Positions 10,398-23,153 of a DNA stretch of 64,000 nucleotides are shown one piece after another; position 1 is the first letter of the stretch; every line of letters begins with the position of its first letter. The position numbers and the translations under genes are program-made. The notes below the pieces were generated by a model. It made no database searches and was not told the origin of the DNA. It was given only the letters and a program-made list of their open reading frames with translations. The DNA comes from Clitopilus passeckerianus (taxonomy: Eukaryota; Basidiomycota; Agaricomycetes; Agaricales; Entolomataceae), in contig CALYLX010000136.1 of the NCBI GenBank assembly GCA_944990035.1, positions 1,256,661-1,320,660 on the forward strand, read 5' to 3'.

Positions 10398-13300
10398 CTA
10401 CACGGTACCAGGGAATAACTCTTGTGCTACTTTTTCCGCCTCGAGTTCGGCTTCCCCTATAGGGCCTGCAACCTTCTGCTGATCCGCTATGCTTGTCGTT
10501 GCCTCAAGGATATCATCTGTGGCATGGTTATGGGATTCCGTAGCCGCGTCTTTGGATTGTTCGCCAGAACTTGGCTCCTCTGACGTGCCCTCATTTTGAG
10601 CTGATGCAACGCCCTCAGCTTCCACTGACTTGCTCTTATCCATAGCGGCATCCTTTTGAAATGCAAATACATCAACGCCCGGTTCGGCTTTCCCTTCTGC
10701 AATGACTGTTGTGTGCGTATCGGCAACTTCATGGTTGATGGCTGCCGCACCACCGGCACCCTGCTGAACTTGATCAGCAACGACAATCGGCGGACGGCCG
10801 TTGACGTCACCACCAACAGTCGTCGAGACTGGAGAGGGGAGGGGCGTTGTCGCTTTGCTACCATAGAGACTATACTGTAAGAAAGAATCAGTGACAGGTA
10901 ATTTTTTTTATCAGAAACGGAAGCCACTCACGTTATCATAGAAATCATTGCTGGAAAATGTTTACTTAGTATGGACACGCAATCTAAGAACAGAGAGACG
11001 CACCATGAAAAGTCCCATGTCCGTAGCCACTGCGAACTGGTACACTCGGATTTTATCCAAGGGCTGCCGTAAGCAAGTGATGCGAAATGTCGGAAGTGCC
11101 ATACAGCGAGAAGAATCAGGACTGCGGCAATCTGTAAACGGACCCTCAAGCGGAGGTTTGAGGTCACTAAATCAAATACAGTGCAGGACAAGAGGATAGC
11201 GAAGTAGAGAGCGGGGAAATAGTGGTGGAGGAAGAGTTGACGGGTCATGATAAAGAACGGGAAGTAGTGCATTGCCCATCCAACAAACAGGAAGCCGCAA
11301 ATTGTATCGTATTTGACGACCTTGGCTATAAGAGGTGGTTAACGAAAGAGACGAATACAATTGTGTGCCAATACTCACTGTTGTTGAAATCTTTGTACCC
11401 TCGCTGTGCTCGAAGAACCATGAAACCCCGGGTCGCACAATACACAACTACTGCGAAGCTGCTGAGCCACCAAACCATGGGATTGCCCGTCAAGTAGATC
11501 TGGCGATGATCTTTGACCCAGAAATTCTGTTCAAAATTATCAGTCTCATTTAGTCATCAGACTGCAGAGGATTCAGTCGAACTTACGATACCGCGACGTA
11601 GAGTGGGCCACGCCTGGGGCCGAGAATCAAAGGTGTGTCGATCGGTGAGTCCATTGTTGGTCGTCCACATAACAGACTGGAGTTCAAGGAATTTGGAGAA
11701 GAAACCGGGGAGTTTATAGTTAACTTTGGGCGCATCGGGAGACACTGGAATGATATAAGTCGCCAATAGCCCATCAATGATCTCAGTAGGCAACAGACGT
11801 ACAAGCTTCATGAGTAGATGTTTCAATGTACCAGAGAGAATTGGCTCGGACGGCATTCTGGTTGCAGGTAACCTCTTGCTGTTCAAAACCCCAGTCCGGC
11901 AATTTGACTTTGTGCGAGAACAGGTAACAGCCTTTAAGTGGATGCTTCAACCTGAAGACGGTTCGAAGGGTCCTAAGACGCTTTGCAGACTCCTTGTCTC
12001 TCCTGTCTCCTCGTTCGATTTCCACGATCCAATCATCGTTGGCATCGCCTGGAAAGCCCGGTTCACCATAAGCCGATACCTCATTCTGGAAGTCCACGTC
12101 GGAGATGGGTGGCCTAAAATCGTGCGAGTGGAGGTGTCTTTCGGTGGAAACATGCCGCAACTTGATTCTGGATCCAGTCGTGAGGAATGAAAGCGGTGAT
12201 TGGCTGATGTCTTGGTGGAGGTCGCTTGCGTTGTAGATGCGCCAGTCGTTGTTTGCGTCCCGGTGGGGATACAACGTGATTTGTTGCTCTGCGAAAAGGA
12301 AAACATAAGGATAAGTTTACTGCAAGGAGGAAGGCACAAACGTTTACTGCCGCCAGGATAAACATGGGGGTGAGAGTGAAGGTAACCTCCTTGAGTATTG
12401 ACATGACGGATGGTAACAACGGAGCCGACACCAGTATCTGGAGTCGCCAGGTTAGAATAACTGAGGAGATTGCGAATCGGATATAGACGTACCAGCAAAT
12501 GTGTCAGCCATACCCCTTCCGCCCAAAGTGTGCTGGAATTCGGAGCTCATGAAGCCATCGCCGTCACCTGAATTCTCAAGGATGAGGAAGTGGATTTGGA
12601 ACATTGCCATGTAGAACACGAGGGTATCGCAATCAGGCAAATGGCACGGGCGATGAAATGCCTAACGAAAAGGCGAGGAGGGACCCGGAGGTCGCCCAAT
12701 AGGTTCCAAAGCTGATGCAACGTGCTGAGGCCGACGGTCGCAATCGTGAAGAGACCGACCCATTTGCAGCTGACAACAGCTCCAAGAGAGAGGCCGGTTA
12801 GTGATAACCAAGTCCACCATGAAGGGGTAAAGGGTTGATGCTTGTCCTCGTTGCAGAAGCCACACCACAAGAATACAGTGAGGGCGGTAAAGAATATGAG
12901 AGGCGAATCCAGAAGGATGTGCCTTGACTGAGTAATCAGGCCATTTTCGAAGGTGATAAAGAGCGATGCGAGGAGAGCCGTTGTCGCTCGGCACTCCAGT
13001 GCGCGAAGAGTGAGGTAGGCGAGAGGAACAGTCGCAACACCCATTAGAGCGGGTACCATTCGCATGGCGACATATGGGACGTGTTCGTAGGTTCTTAAAC
13101 GGGCATAAGGATTGCATTTACCCTTTTAAGATATGAACCAGACTTACTTTCCGATGTCTTTGAAGTCAAACTGGCCGTCATATCCAAAGATAAAGGCAGC
13201 AAGGGTAATCAAGAGCTTAGCCAGAGGTGGGTGCACATCCACGAAATACTGAGTTTTGATATATTTCGACGCAAATTTGCCAAAGTGAACCTCGTCAAAG

Positions 13301-13624
13301 CTAGGAGTCGTTGAGAATGAGGTTCAAACTGGTAGACGAGTGCACTTACACAACACTGTCTGGTTTAGATAGGCGAAAGAGGCGAACCCCTGCAGCCAAC
13401 AGAATGATACCAAACAACAATTTCCATTCCCCACTCGTAATGTTGAGACCCCCGGAAGCAAAATGCTTCATTCTTCCTGGACCAAGGCCTTTAGACGCAG
13501 CGGCTCTTCGTGCGTCGGCATCGAGGTGGTCCTCGCGTGGGTGAGGAAATCTTTGTGATGTAGGGGCTTTGTCGAAGCCTGGCGGAGGAGACGGTGGCCG
13601 CCGCACTCTGACGTGAGCAGACAT
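10398..13624 (-). CDS. protein O-mannosyltransferase (PMT family)
   Basis: ER membrane enzyme transferring mannose from dolichyl-phosphate mannose to Ser/Thr of secretory proteins. The start [20 protein letters not shown] at 13624 is preferred over an upstream in-frame ATG at 13651. The N-terminal cytoplasmic tail is followed by a first membrane segment ([17 protein letters not shown]), then the catalytic luminal loop with [19 protein letters not shown] and [11 protein letters not shown] (about 13290-13170); the acidic residue and HPP motif are PMT hallmarks. Further membrane segments include [20 protein letters not shown] and [23 protein letters not shown]-type repeats ([19 protein letters not shown] near 12170) follow, then the C-terminal membrane block and an unusual acidic, Ser/Glu-rich cytoplasmic tail of about 150 residues. 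Many short introns. The choice between PMT1 and PMT2 subfamilies is unresolved; it does not look like PMT4. Confidence 0.9.
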
Positions 13625-13905
13625 AGAATATACGATAGAGAAAGAGAACAAGAAACGGGGAATAGAGGGAACGAAAGGGCACGGTAAGTGTTGCCGCCGT
13701 CAAGGCAGACGTGTAAGTATTGGATTGCCTAATTCAGCCAATCACTGCGCATTGCCGCCCCCTGTGCACCGCCACATTTCTGCGAACATGGTCAAACTAT
13801 GAGAAAGTTTGCAGTACTCGACGTTTCAAATCCTCGAAAGAATGTGGTGATAAACGATATGAATAGCTTGGTTGAATTACTATCTATTACATGTAATCAG
13901 TCCAT

Positions 13906-15913
13906 TCAAACTGCCTCTCTCCTTCGGGGGGTAGCACGCAAGATATCGTCAACTCTGAAATAACATCGGAAAATTAGCTCGCACTTTTCGAGGCGTCAAG
14001 AGACTCACCGGATAATCATCTCTGCTGCCTCGCTAGCACTCGATACAACCTGCCTCTTCAACTTGAAGCTTTCTGTAATACCTAACTGTTTCATAGAACC
14101 AATGGATCCCTCTTCCATATCTGAAGAAAATATTGACATCAACTTCTTGTCCTCCAAAGAAAGGGAGAGGCAACTCACCAAGGCCTGCATCAGAGTGTCC
14201 TTCGTAATGGGCTGCCCTTAGTCTTGTGACGAGATCAGAGGAATCGTAACCCGCATTATCAGCAAGTATAATGGGGATTTGCCGCAAAGCTCGGGCGAAC
14301 GCTTCAGTGGCCATCGCCTTCTTGCCTTTAATCTTTCGTGCCTCTTCCTCAATAGCACAGCTCATCAGCATCTCCGAACAACCTCCACCTAGAACTGTTC
14401 GTGTCTCCTTGACCGTCTGAGATAGCACCGACAACGCGTCGTGTAATGAGCGTTCCGCTTCGTCCACCATCTGGTTCGTAGATCCACGCAAGACAACCGT
14501 GCAAGCTTCTCCTGCAGCGACACCAGAGAACTTGATGAGCTGCCAAAGGTACTGTCAGCATCACTGAGTTCCCGTTGACAGGATTGCTTACCTTGTCTTC
14601 ACCGATCATGACCTCCTCGATGAGTTCACAGTGCCCAAGGTTAACGAGATCAGGCCTGTCGAAGGTGCTCACAATCTCACCCCCTGTCACCAAGGCAAGC
14701 CGTTCGACACCCTCGAAGTCCGCGTGCTCGATAACCAAGATGCCCTTCTCAGCTAGTAATGATTCCGGATAGTTGTAGATCAACTGCCGGTTGACAAAAA
14801 CATTGATTCCATGAGCTGCAATGGCGTCAACCTTGGCTTTCATTTTTTCCTGAAGAATGAATCTTAAGACGAAAGCGACTTGAGTTTTATGCGAGTACGT
14901 ACCCTCTCTGCCCGTTCCAGTTCAGCCAGCTTGCCGGTTCCATCGACCTTCACTCTGGCTCCAAAGACTTTGATCTTATCCGTATCCATAGCTTTGTAAA
15001 CGCGTCAGCAGAAGATTAAATGAGGTCCAAATAGCACGTACAAGTGTTAGCAATTAGGATCTTTGCATTTTCCAACCGTTTGGGTGAGTTCACTGCGATT
15101 GTCTTGTCAAGGATGAAACCTTCATCAAGGTAGGAGTCGGTGAGCTTTCCGCCAACTTTCTTGATTATCTGGATATGTTCCAGGTCTACTGAGCCCTATA
15201 ACGATAGCCGAGCTGAGCAAATATATCATCGTGCCATCGGTGGTGAAACTACCTTGAGCCTCAACACAGCGTCCACCGCCAGATTTGCAAAGTAATCCTT
15301 GTCCTGAGATAGAACTTTTGATGAAAGCGTTGTCCGTGCAATGTTAAAGAGGTCTTGACGGAATGCATGGGGATTTGAGCTGAATCAAGATTAGGCTGGT
15401 GTAAGTTTGGGACGGGATGAAGGAGCCTTACAAATTGTCTACCGCAGCCTTCTCCAAGGCTTTTAGCGCAGTTTCGCTGGCAATTCGATAACCCTCCACG
15501 ATGGTCTGTGGATGTATCTTCTGCGCAATCAATTTTTCCGCCTCCCTCAGCAGCTCTGCGGCTAGGACAGTCACAGAGGTCGTCCCATCGCCGACTTCGT
15601 CATCCTGGACTTTGGAGATGTTGACAAGTATTTTTGCAGCTGCATTGTCGAGCTGTATGGCCTTGAGAATGGTTGCTCCGTCGTTCGTCACGTTGATATC
15701 GCCTGTCGACCCCGACTGAAGAATTTTGTTCATGCCTTTCGGCCCAAGTGTAGATTTCACGAGATCACCAAGGGCCAACGCGCCCACGAACGAGGAAAGA
15801 CGCGCATTTTCAGCCTTCTCTTCAGTGGCCTGCCCCACTGTTAGTTATTGTCCATATTCCCCTCGTCTTTGAGCTTTTCTACACACCTGTTCTCCAAAGA
15901 TCTGCATCGACAT
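13906..15913 (-). CDS. CCT2: T-complex protein 1 subunit beta (CCT2)
   Basis: Subunit of the cytosolic group II chaperonin TRiC/CCT, which folds actin and tubulin among others. The start MSMQIFGEQ at 15913 is on a tiny first exon, spliced into [16 protein letters not shown]. Motifs: [17 protein letters not shown], the nucleotide-binding NDGATILK and the catalytic [20 protein letters not shown], followed by [16 protein letters not shown]. This spacing and wording match the beta subunit rather than the other seven. The C-terminal exons contain [19 protein letters not shown] and end [15 protein letters not shown], the usual beta-type ending. Length is as expected (about 530 residues). At least seven short introns. 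The next gene upstream on the same strand (KGD2) ends about 170 bp away. Confidence 0.95.
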
Positions 15914-16081
15914 TTTGGCAGACGCGAAAGAAATGTGTGCTCAATCAGATTTCCCACGTTCAAGATATAGCCTGTCCATGCTCCATTCCCGATCACTTTC
16001 CGACCGCAAGCTATGGGAAGCAGTAAATTGTAATTAAATAGGGTACGGTATTGATTAGTGTATGCACAGGAGTTCGATTGT

Positions 16082-17841
16082 CTAAGCCAGTAACATCTTC
16101 CGAGGGTCTTCGATATAATCGCGGATTTTCACTGCAGAACACCAGTCAATTTATCGTCAAAATAGCAAAAAAATACATCACATACCAAGGAATGTAACAG
16201 CTTCACGGCCATCCAACAGTCGGTGATCATACGTTAAAGCAACGACCATGATTGGGCGGATGACAATCTGGCCGTTGACGACGACAGGACGTTCCTTGAT
16301 TGAATGCATGCCTAGAGCAGGTTCAGCGCGATGCGCCTGGTGTAGCACGGGTTCACTCACCAAGGACGGCCGCTTGAGGCAAATTGATAATGGGTGTACC
16401 GTATAGTGAGCCAAAGACGCCGCCGTTGGAACTATAGATTTACGGTAAGATGTGGCATGTAAGAAAACTAAGTTCAACCTTACATAGTGAAGGTGCCTCC
16501 AGCCATATCCTCAAGGGTGAGTTTACCGTCTCGTGCCTATAGGAATTCCATGTTAGCTACCGATATGTATGTGCATAGAGGAAATATCTGCGAACCTTCT
16601 TGCCGAGGGCAGCAATTTCCCTCTCGATATCGACGAAATTCATAGTTTCAGCATTGCGGACGACGGGAGTAACGAGTCCTTTAGGCGTGGCAACTGCAAC
16701 ACTAAGGTCCACGTAGTCTCGGTAGACGATCTCGTCTCCTTCGATGGAGGCGTTCGCAACAGGAATTTCTTTCAGAGCAAGGGTAGCCGCCTTGGCAAAT
16801 GCACTCATGAAGCCCAGCTTGACATCATGAGTCTTTAGCACCTCATCCTTGTATTTCTTGCGCATCTCCATGAGTGAGGACATATCAATCTCGTTGAAGG
16901 TGGTGAGCGAAGCAGCGGAGTTCTGGGACTCCTTGAGACGCTCAGCAATACGGAGGCGCATTCGGTTCATCTTGACCTAACAAAAAAATGAGCAAAAAAT
17001 CTTGGAAGTATATATTGGATTATGCTTACCCTCGTCTCGCCGCGGCTACCAGCGACCGGTGTCGGTTTAGGCTTATCCTTGTCTTCCTTCTTTTTGTCAG
17101 AAGCCTTGGAATCTTTCTTACTCTCCTTAGCGGGCTGCTCTGACGACGTCTGCTTGTCCTTTGTCACAGGTTTTACAGCGTCAGTTTGCTTATCTTGTTC
17201 CGTGGGTGCTGGGGAGGGAGGAAGCTTCTTGTCGACTTGTTGGTCGGCAGGCTCTGAAGCATCCTTGGGCTTGGAAGGGGAGGACTCTTCGGCCGCGCCA
17301 AACTCGATCACAAAGAGGTCCTGGCCAACTGTAACGGTGGATTCTTCCTCGACGAGGATCTTGACAATTTTGCCGGCTTGTGGGGCATTAACCGATACGT
17401 CAATCTTGTTTGATGGTCAGAGAAAAATAGAGTGGATGCTCCGGATAGCATGTACCTTGTCGGTCTCGATAGTGGCAATCTCCTCGTCAGCTGCAACAGA
17501 ATCACCAACTTGTTTTGACCATGACTTGAGAGTCCCTTCGGTGATGGACTCTGCCATTTGAGGGACCTTTATGGTCTCGGCTACATACGTAATAAGGTCA
17601 AAAGAAGGCTGTAAGTGGATTACAAGCTTGACATGCCTTGCAGAAGCCTGGTCGAGTGAAATTGGGCGGCTCTGATGTTCGAGCGAGATAACTCCCTACA
17701 AGAGGATACCCTGAGTTCATTAAATTTGGGTGACATAACCACGACGACATACCAGGCTTTTGCAAGACTAGGAGCCGTAGCATTGCGTGAAGCCAAGAAA
17801 GCCTTGCCACGAGCAACAGCAATGATACGTTTTGAAAGCAT
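16082..17841 (-). CDS. KGD2: dihydrolipoyllysine succinyltransferase, E2 of mitochondrial 2-oxoglutarate dehydrogenase
   Basis: E2 core of the 2-oxoglutarate dehydrogenase complex in the TCA cycle; it transfers succinyl from E1 to CoA by a lipoyl arm. Start [20 protein letters not shown] at 17841 is a basic, acid-free mitochondrial presequence. Next is the lipoyl domain with the lipoylation motif IETDKIDVSV, then a long Lys/Glu/Pro/Ser linker (17020-17280). The catalytic domain begins [20 protein letters not shown] and includes [20 protein letters not shown]. The active-site motif [11 protein letters not shown] is near 16200. The end is [16 protein letters not shown]. As in other eukaryotic E2o proteins, no peripheral subunit-binding domain is apparent between linker and catalytic core. 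It shares a promoter of about 145 bp with the divergent CLIP-like gene. Confidence 0.96.
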
Positions 17842-17985
17842 TGGAAAAAAAAGGGAATGAACGGCGTTGGCAACTGTAATACTCTGAAGCTCCGGGGACC
17901 ACTCCGCCCTAAGGACTCCGAGGTGGATACACAACGCCAAACAACCTCTATTGGACCAACGCGAGAGGCACGTGATGCTTTAACG

Positions 17986-20900
17986 ATGTCGTCGACAACG
18001 CCTGCTAAAGCGCGAAGCTCGGGGATTCCTGGCCCAAGTCGCGTTACTGGCATTCCAACGCCAGGAAGATCTCGTTCATCGTCTAGTACAATCACCCCAC
18101 AACCACCAGAAGATGTCGATTACATGACAAGGGCTCTCGCCGATGCCATCAAAGCTAATGACCCAGCACACCACCAATCTACAGCTCCTTCAATTGCAAA
18201 TCTCTCGCCACCTTCTCTATCCGGTCGCCGCTCTGCAGCTGGTAGATCTGTCTCAGTGGCCTCAACAGCATCCTCTGTATCTTCCGCGTATGCCAGAGAA
18301 CGAGCCAAAACGCCGGTGTCCGCTCGTCCACTCAGTCGATCTTCAAGCAGACAATCAGATGTCTTCTCTAAACCCAGACCCAAGGCATTCGACATTGGAG
18401 ATAACGTCTGGATTGAATCTCTGGGTTTTGAGGGTGTGTTGCGATACCTCGGTGAAATTGATGGAAAACCAGGTCAATGGGCTGGGGTTGAGTTGAGTGG
18501 TGGATTTGCAGGCAAGGGCAAAAACAATGGGACAGTAAGCGGGTAAGCATTAAAAATGCCTTCTGAAAGTCCAACACTCACTCATTCACTCCATGCTTCT
18601 TCCTGAATATACAGGAAGCAATACTTTTCCTGCCCAGAGACATGTGGCGTATTCGTCTCTGCCTTGAAACTATCCCCTGCTACTGTGGGGTCGACCACAG
18701 CGGCTGCGACGAGGCCAACTTCTGTGACGACACGAAATGGACGCGTTACCCCTGCAAATTCAAGTGGACAGCTTGGTCCCACCACACTATTCGGCTCTCG
18801 TCCCTCCCTCTCCAACGGCAGAATTACGCCTTCTACAAGTACGAGTACAAGTGGAAGACTTTCACCCTCCATATCCACCAGCTCTTTTGGCCGAATCACG
18901 CCAGGCCTCACTCCATCCGCACGATCAGGTCCAAAATTAACCAAGTCCCTTTCCCAGTCCGAGTCCCCGTTCCTCGCAGACAAGATTACTGCCGGTTCGA
19001 GAGCGTCAAAATACATGGGTTTGACGGCGAAACAACTAGGCTCCCGACCACCCGTCCCTCAAAGTCCCACTCGCCGCAGCTTAGGCTCCGCCAGCCCAAT
19101 TCGCCCTTCTTCAGTCACTTCCAGATCAGTCGAATCACCGACCTTACCGCCCGCATCGCCCTTCGGCACTCCCAAGCTAGGCCTATCCAGTAGACCTTCT
19201 ATCGGGAAAGGGATGCCATTAAGCCCAACCAAAGGTAGAGCATCATTGAATACACCAAGAGCTCGTGTTCCAAGTGGTGTTGCGATGCCTCCCCCTGCTT
19301 CACCCATGTCCGCCCGTTCTGCATCCATGGATCATCACAGGAGCAGCCACTCCATTGACAGCGACCACAGTTTCGAGCGAGGACTCATCAGCTCTGACAG
19401 CCCCCTGTTCTCAACAAGTCGGCCACCTTCCTCCGCAGCGAGGCGTTCCCTGGCAGAAGCCGACTCGGTCATGCTTGAACAACTTCGCTCGCGTATCCAA
19501 GCTTTGGAATACGACAACGAGCGTTTACGCAATCTAGGAGAAACTGCTGACAGCTCTCAACCCAAGGCCGAGGATCTCGAGGCCGCCAGGAAAGAGCGTG
19601 ATGAAGCAGTAAGCCGCATCACTGAACTGCAAGCCTCGCTCGAGGCTGCCGAGACCCGTTTGAAAAGTCAAGAAGTCGACGCGGCAAACTCGGCAACTAG
19701 CCACAAGGAGGCTGTTGCTTCCTACAGTCGGAGAAGGCGGCGATTGAGCAAACAATGGACTTTTTGCAGCAGAAGCTAGTCGAACAAACCCAGCTGATTG
19801 CAGGACTGGAAAGCAGAGCAAAGGAACACGAGACCATCAGCCAGGATGCTGAATCTCGAGTTAAAACCAAGGAGGCGGAGGTCGACGCAGTCAGCAACAA
19901 ACTACAGGCGCTATCTACAGAATACCAGAATGAGCGTACCGAGTTGCTAACCCAAGTTGACGAACTCAGGCATGCTGGTCAGGTACGTGTGTAGAAGCAA
20001 GGCGTCGTTCTTGAAACTTACGCCAACGCGGATAGGAAACGATTGCTTTGTATGAAGAACGGCTCAATGCATCTGACAGCCAACGCTTCGAGCTCGAATC
20101 TCGAATCTCAACCCTAGAAGCCAGCCTCGCTGCCGCCCAAGCCAACTCTTCTGATCTGCCGCCAGCACCTACACAGGGAGGCATCTCGGCAGCTGAGATC
20201 GACAACGAAAATCTACGCGAGCAGGTTGTGCACTTGCAACGCCAGATATCGAACTTAGAGGATCAACTCGAAGACGCTCAAGCCGCCTCGATGAAGGAAG
20301 AGGATGCGTTTAGGGAGAGGATGCAGCGCCTGCGAGAGAAGGAGGAGTCCATGAAGCAGGAGTTGAGCGAAGGGAAGAGGGAAGCAGAGAGGATGAGCAA
20401 GTCTGAAGCGCGGGCTCTTTCTCGACTAGAGGAGAACGAAGAGGCTCTACGCGAGAGCACCATTACCCTGGAAAATGCCCGAGCAGAGGTAGAAAACCTC
20501 CGGTCTGAACTGGCAGTGCGTGTCAGAGTTGCTTGTTCATGGTCCCAATTAGCCTGACATTCTATACAGAACCTGGACAGCCTGGTTGTCAACCGAAATG
20601 GCGGGGACCTCTACTCCAGAGTTGCAGAACTTGCAGACCGCGCATCCAAGGATCAAACTAGATACGAGAAGGAGCTCACAGAACTGAAGGAGGCGCTTGA
20701 GCAAGCACGACGTGGCGGAGCAAATCCCGAGGAGATTTCAATACTCAGAGAGGAGAATTATAAGGTCGGCGTCATTGGAAAACCTTGCATTTTCCTACTG
20801 AAGTCGCCATGTCCAGCTCCGCAACTCTGTATCAGATTACGACGAGCGGGTGGCTGCTCTCACTGAACAACTCGAAGAACGCTCACACGAACTGGAGAGC

Positions 20901-21971
20901 ATGCGAAAGAAGGGGAACCGAGAGGTTCCAATCCACAACGGTATTGACATAAACAAGCCACCGCACTCTCCTACCAGGGCAGAGTCCTCCACAAACCGGG
21001 AAGAGATTACAGGACTCAAGTGCGTACTTCGCTTGGTATGCAAGCAAACACACGTCCCTGATGATTTCGTTAGGCACATTGTACAAGAACTTCAGAAGGA
21101 GAACTCTGCTTTGACACAACGCATCAAGATTTTGGAATCAGAAAACCAACTTCTGAAGTCGGAAGCTGACCAGCTGCGACAGGTGAGGATAGCCTCGGAT
21201 AGTATCCTTGCAGGAACTTATGCATGACACAGGAGGTTCAGAATCTGGAGGATAATCTGGACAAGAGCCTAGCTGAGGCGGAAGCGGAAGAAACGGAGCA
21301 AAGGAGCGTCACTGATGATTCGCCCAGAAAGCTGAAGGAGCAACGGTCGCGTCTGGAGGTGAGGAAGCAAGCCTGGACCTTGTTATGTTTTCTGAATTCT
21401 TGTCAGGTTGAACGGGATCAACTACAGAAGCGACTGACGGAAGCGGAGATGAAGAGTGCGAGGACCATCCATGACGTACGTATGAACATTGGACGTTGCC
21501 GACAATGTTCCTGACGATGTTTCCAGTTGAACAAGGAGATTAGCGAGCTTGAGGCATTGATTGAATCTAAGGTGAGAGTCACTCTCCGTTACTTTTTGTG
21601 TGTGTGATTCTGACAAGTTTGGGTACAGATATACCGCGAAGTATGTGCATTCATCAGACGACCTAGGGCTATAACTAACACTTGATTGATGACAGGATGA
21701 ACTCGAGCAAGAGGTAGAACGCCTCAAAGACAAACTCGCTCGCCACAAGAGATCTAAAGGCAGCACTGACACTATAGACGCACGACGAGCGAGCAAGAGT
21801 ACCGCACCCGACGTTGTGGTGTGCGAGATCTGCGAACGACCCGGCCATGACATTTTCAATTGCGACGTTTTGAATAAACCGGATAAGGGAGTGGAGAATC
21901 TATTCTGCGAAGATTGTGAAAGTTACGGACATCAAGCATCTGACTGTCCTTCCTCATTGGATGTATTTTGA
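17986..21971 (+). CDS. CLIP-170-like microtubule plus-end tracking protein
   Basis: Cytoskeletal protein that binds growing microtubule ends (fungal Tip1/Bik1 type). Starts MSSTTPAKARSSGIPGPSR at 17986; an in-frame ATG at 17857 would leave only 15 bp to the KGD2 start and is disfavoured. Order of parts: Ser/Pro/Arg-rich basic region; CAP-Gly domain (GDNVWIESLGFEGVLRYLGE, GQWAGVELSGG and the tubulin/EB-tail pocket GKNNGTVSGKQYF); a second long basic Ser/Pro region; an extended coiled coil (about 19450-21860) rich in Glu, Lys, Leu and Gln; and two C-terminal zinc knuckles, CEICERPGHDIFNC and CEDCESYGHQASDC, the dynactin-binding signature of CLIP-170. Ends SSLDVF. Several introns split the coiled coil, two of them flanking very short exons near 21540-21700. 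Confidence 0.93.
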
Positions 21972-22059
21972 TTATGTAAGCTATGACGCACTGGCATGAC
22001 ATCATGACTACTTTAATATAAATTCTTTTCGGATTTCTCTTCTGTGTCTTTATCCAAAC

Positions 22060-23018
22060 ATGTCCTACGCTGAAGTCGCTGCTACAAACGTTCCTCCCCT
22101 GTCAGAACAGGTATTATTATTTTCCATTTCTCAAATAATCATATTCATATAATAATCTCAACGACAGCCTCAACCTGACCCAGCGTTGCTCAATACCTCG
22201 AGCTCGCCCGCCCCCCCTGCAAATACCGTCGATGGCACGTCCGCAAAGGTCAATGTAGTCTCTCCACCAGCTAGCAACGGCTTTGAAGACGACGGCTCCG
22301 AAGACTTTAACGATGATCGAAGCCGCAACAGAAAGAAGAAAGTGAACAGACGCCTGGCTGAGGCAGAAGCTGAAGGACTTTACCTTTGGGACGTTACCAA
22401 ACACTATCTGTTCCGACCAGGCGTCGCCGGTGGCCTCATTGGCTTGTGTGGGTTATTTACTTCTGGCACCAACGAACCAATTTTGAACTATCTTACTTAG
22501 TAAATATCGGTCTGCTCGCGGGTGCTGGTCGCGCTTTCTACACACAGCCAGAATTGCGTCGCGATAAGGCCCTCGTTTCCAGCACAATTGCTGCTGTTAT
22601 TACCATTTTCGGCATTGAGGGCTATGGTGCAGAGAAATACAGGCAGACCCCTCAAGGCCAAGAAGAGGAACGCCGTGCACGAGAGGAAGGCACGTTGATA
22701 TACAAGCATGTACGCGAGCATCTACTACGACCTGGTGTCCTTGGAGGGCTCGTTGGCCTTTGTAAGTTTATCTGCCGACATGGTACACCAATTCAATCTA
22801 ACAGGCTCTCAGTCAATACAGCAATCGTAGGCACCGTTGGGTATATTGCCTATAACAATTGGCACAAGCCCACTTGGGATCGCCGTGTAGTTTCATCAAT
22901 TTCCATTGGTCTCGCGACTCTGTGGGGAGCTGAAGGGTAAGTTTCTTTTTGCTACTATTTCTTCACACCCTGACATCTGCTTAGATATTTCGCTGAGCGA
23001 TTCAGGAAAACACATTAA
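22060..23018 (+). CDS. small membrane protein with an internal tandem duplication
   Basis: Start MSYAEVAATNVPPLSEQ at 22060; first intron after codon 17. After a Pro/Ser/Asp-rich N-terminus and a basic stretch (RSRNRKKKVNRRLAEAEAEG) come two homologous units. Unit 1 has HYLFRPGVAGGLIGL, an intron, then IGLLAGAGRAFYTQPELRRD and a GIEGYGAEKYRQT end. Unit 2 has EHLLRPGVLGGLVGL, an intron at the equivalent place, then TAIVGTVGYIAYNNW and a GAEGYFAERFRKT end. Each unit holds about two hydrophobic segments, so four membrane passes are likely. Function is unknown; resemblance to yeast OM14-type mitochondrial outer-membrane proteins is only a guess. Stop 23016-23018. Confidence 0.8.
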
Positions 23019-23153
23019 ACCTCTGGATAATGTAAAATAGGATAATAATTATATTTCTTCAAATCATCGGAGTTTGAAACGTAAGGGACATCACCGAACC
23101 TGTAAATTTCTGCTCGTCGCCTTCGGTGCCGTCCTCATCGTCAAAACAGCACA

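Noticed and set aside
17022..17561. 179-codon plus-strand frame
   Set aside because: Antisense of the KGD2 linker and lipoyl domain; low-complexity shadow.
17857..17985. Upstream ATG for the CLIP-like protein
   Set aside because: Leaves 15 bp to the KGD2 ATG and adds residues without similarity.
18642..19193. 183-codon plus-strand frame
   Set aside because: Alternative phase of the CLIP-like gene; the other phase has the CAP-Gly continuation and coiled coil.
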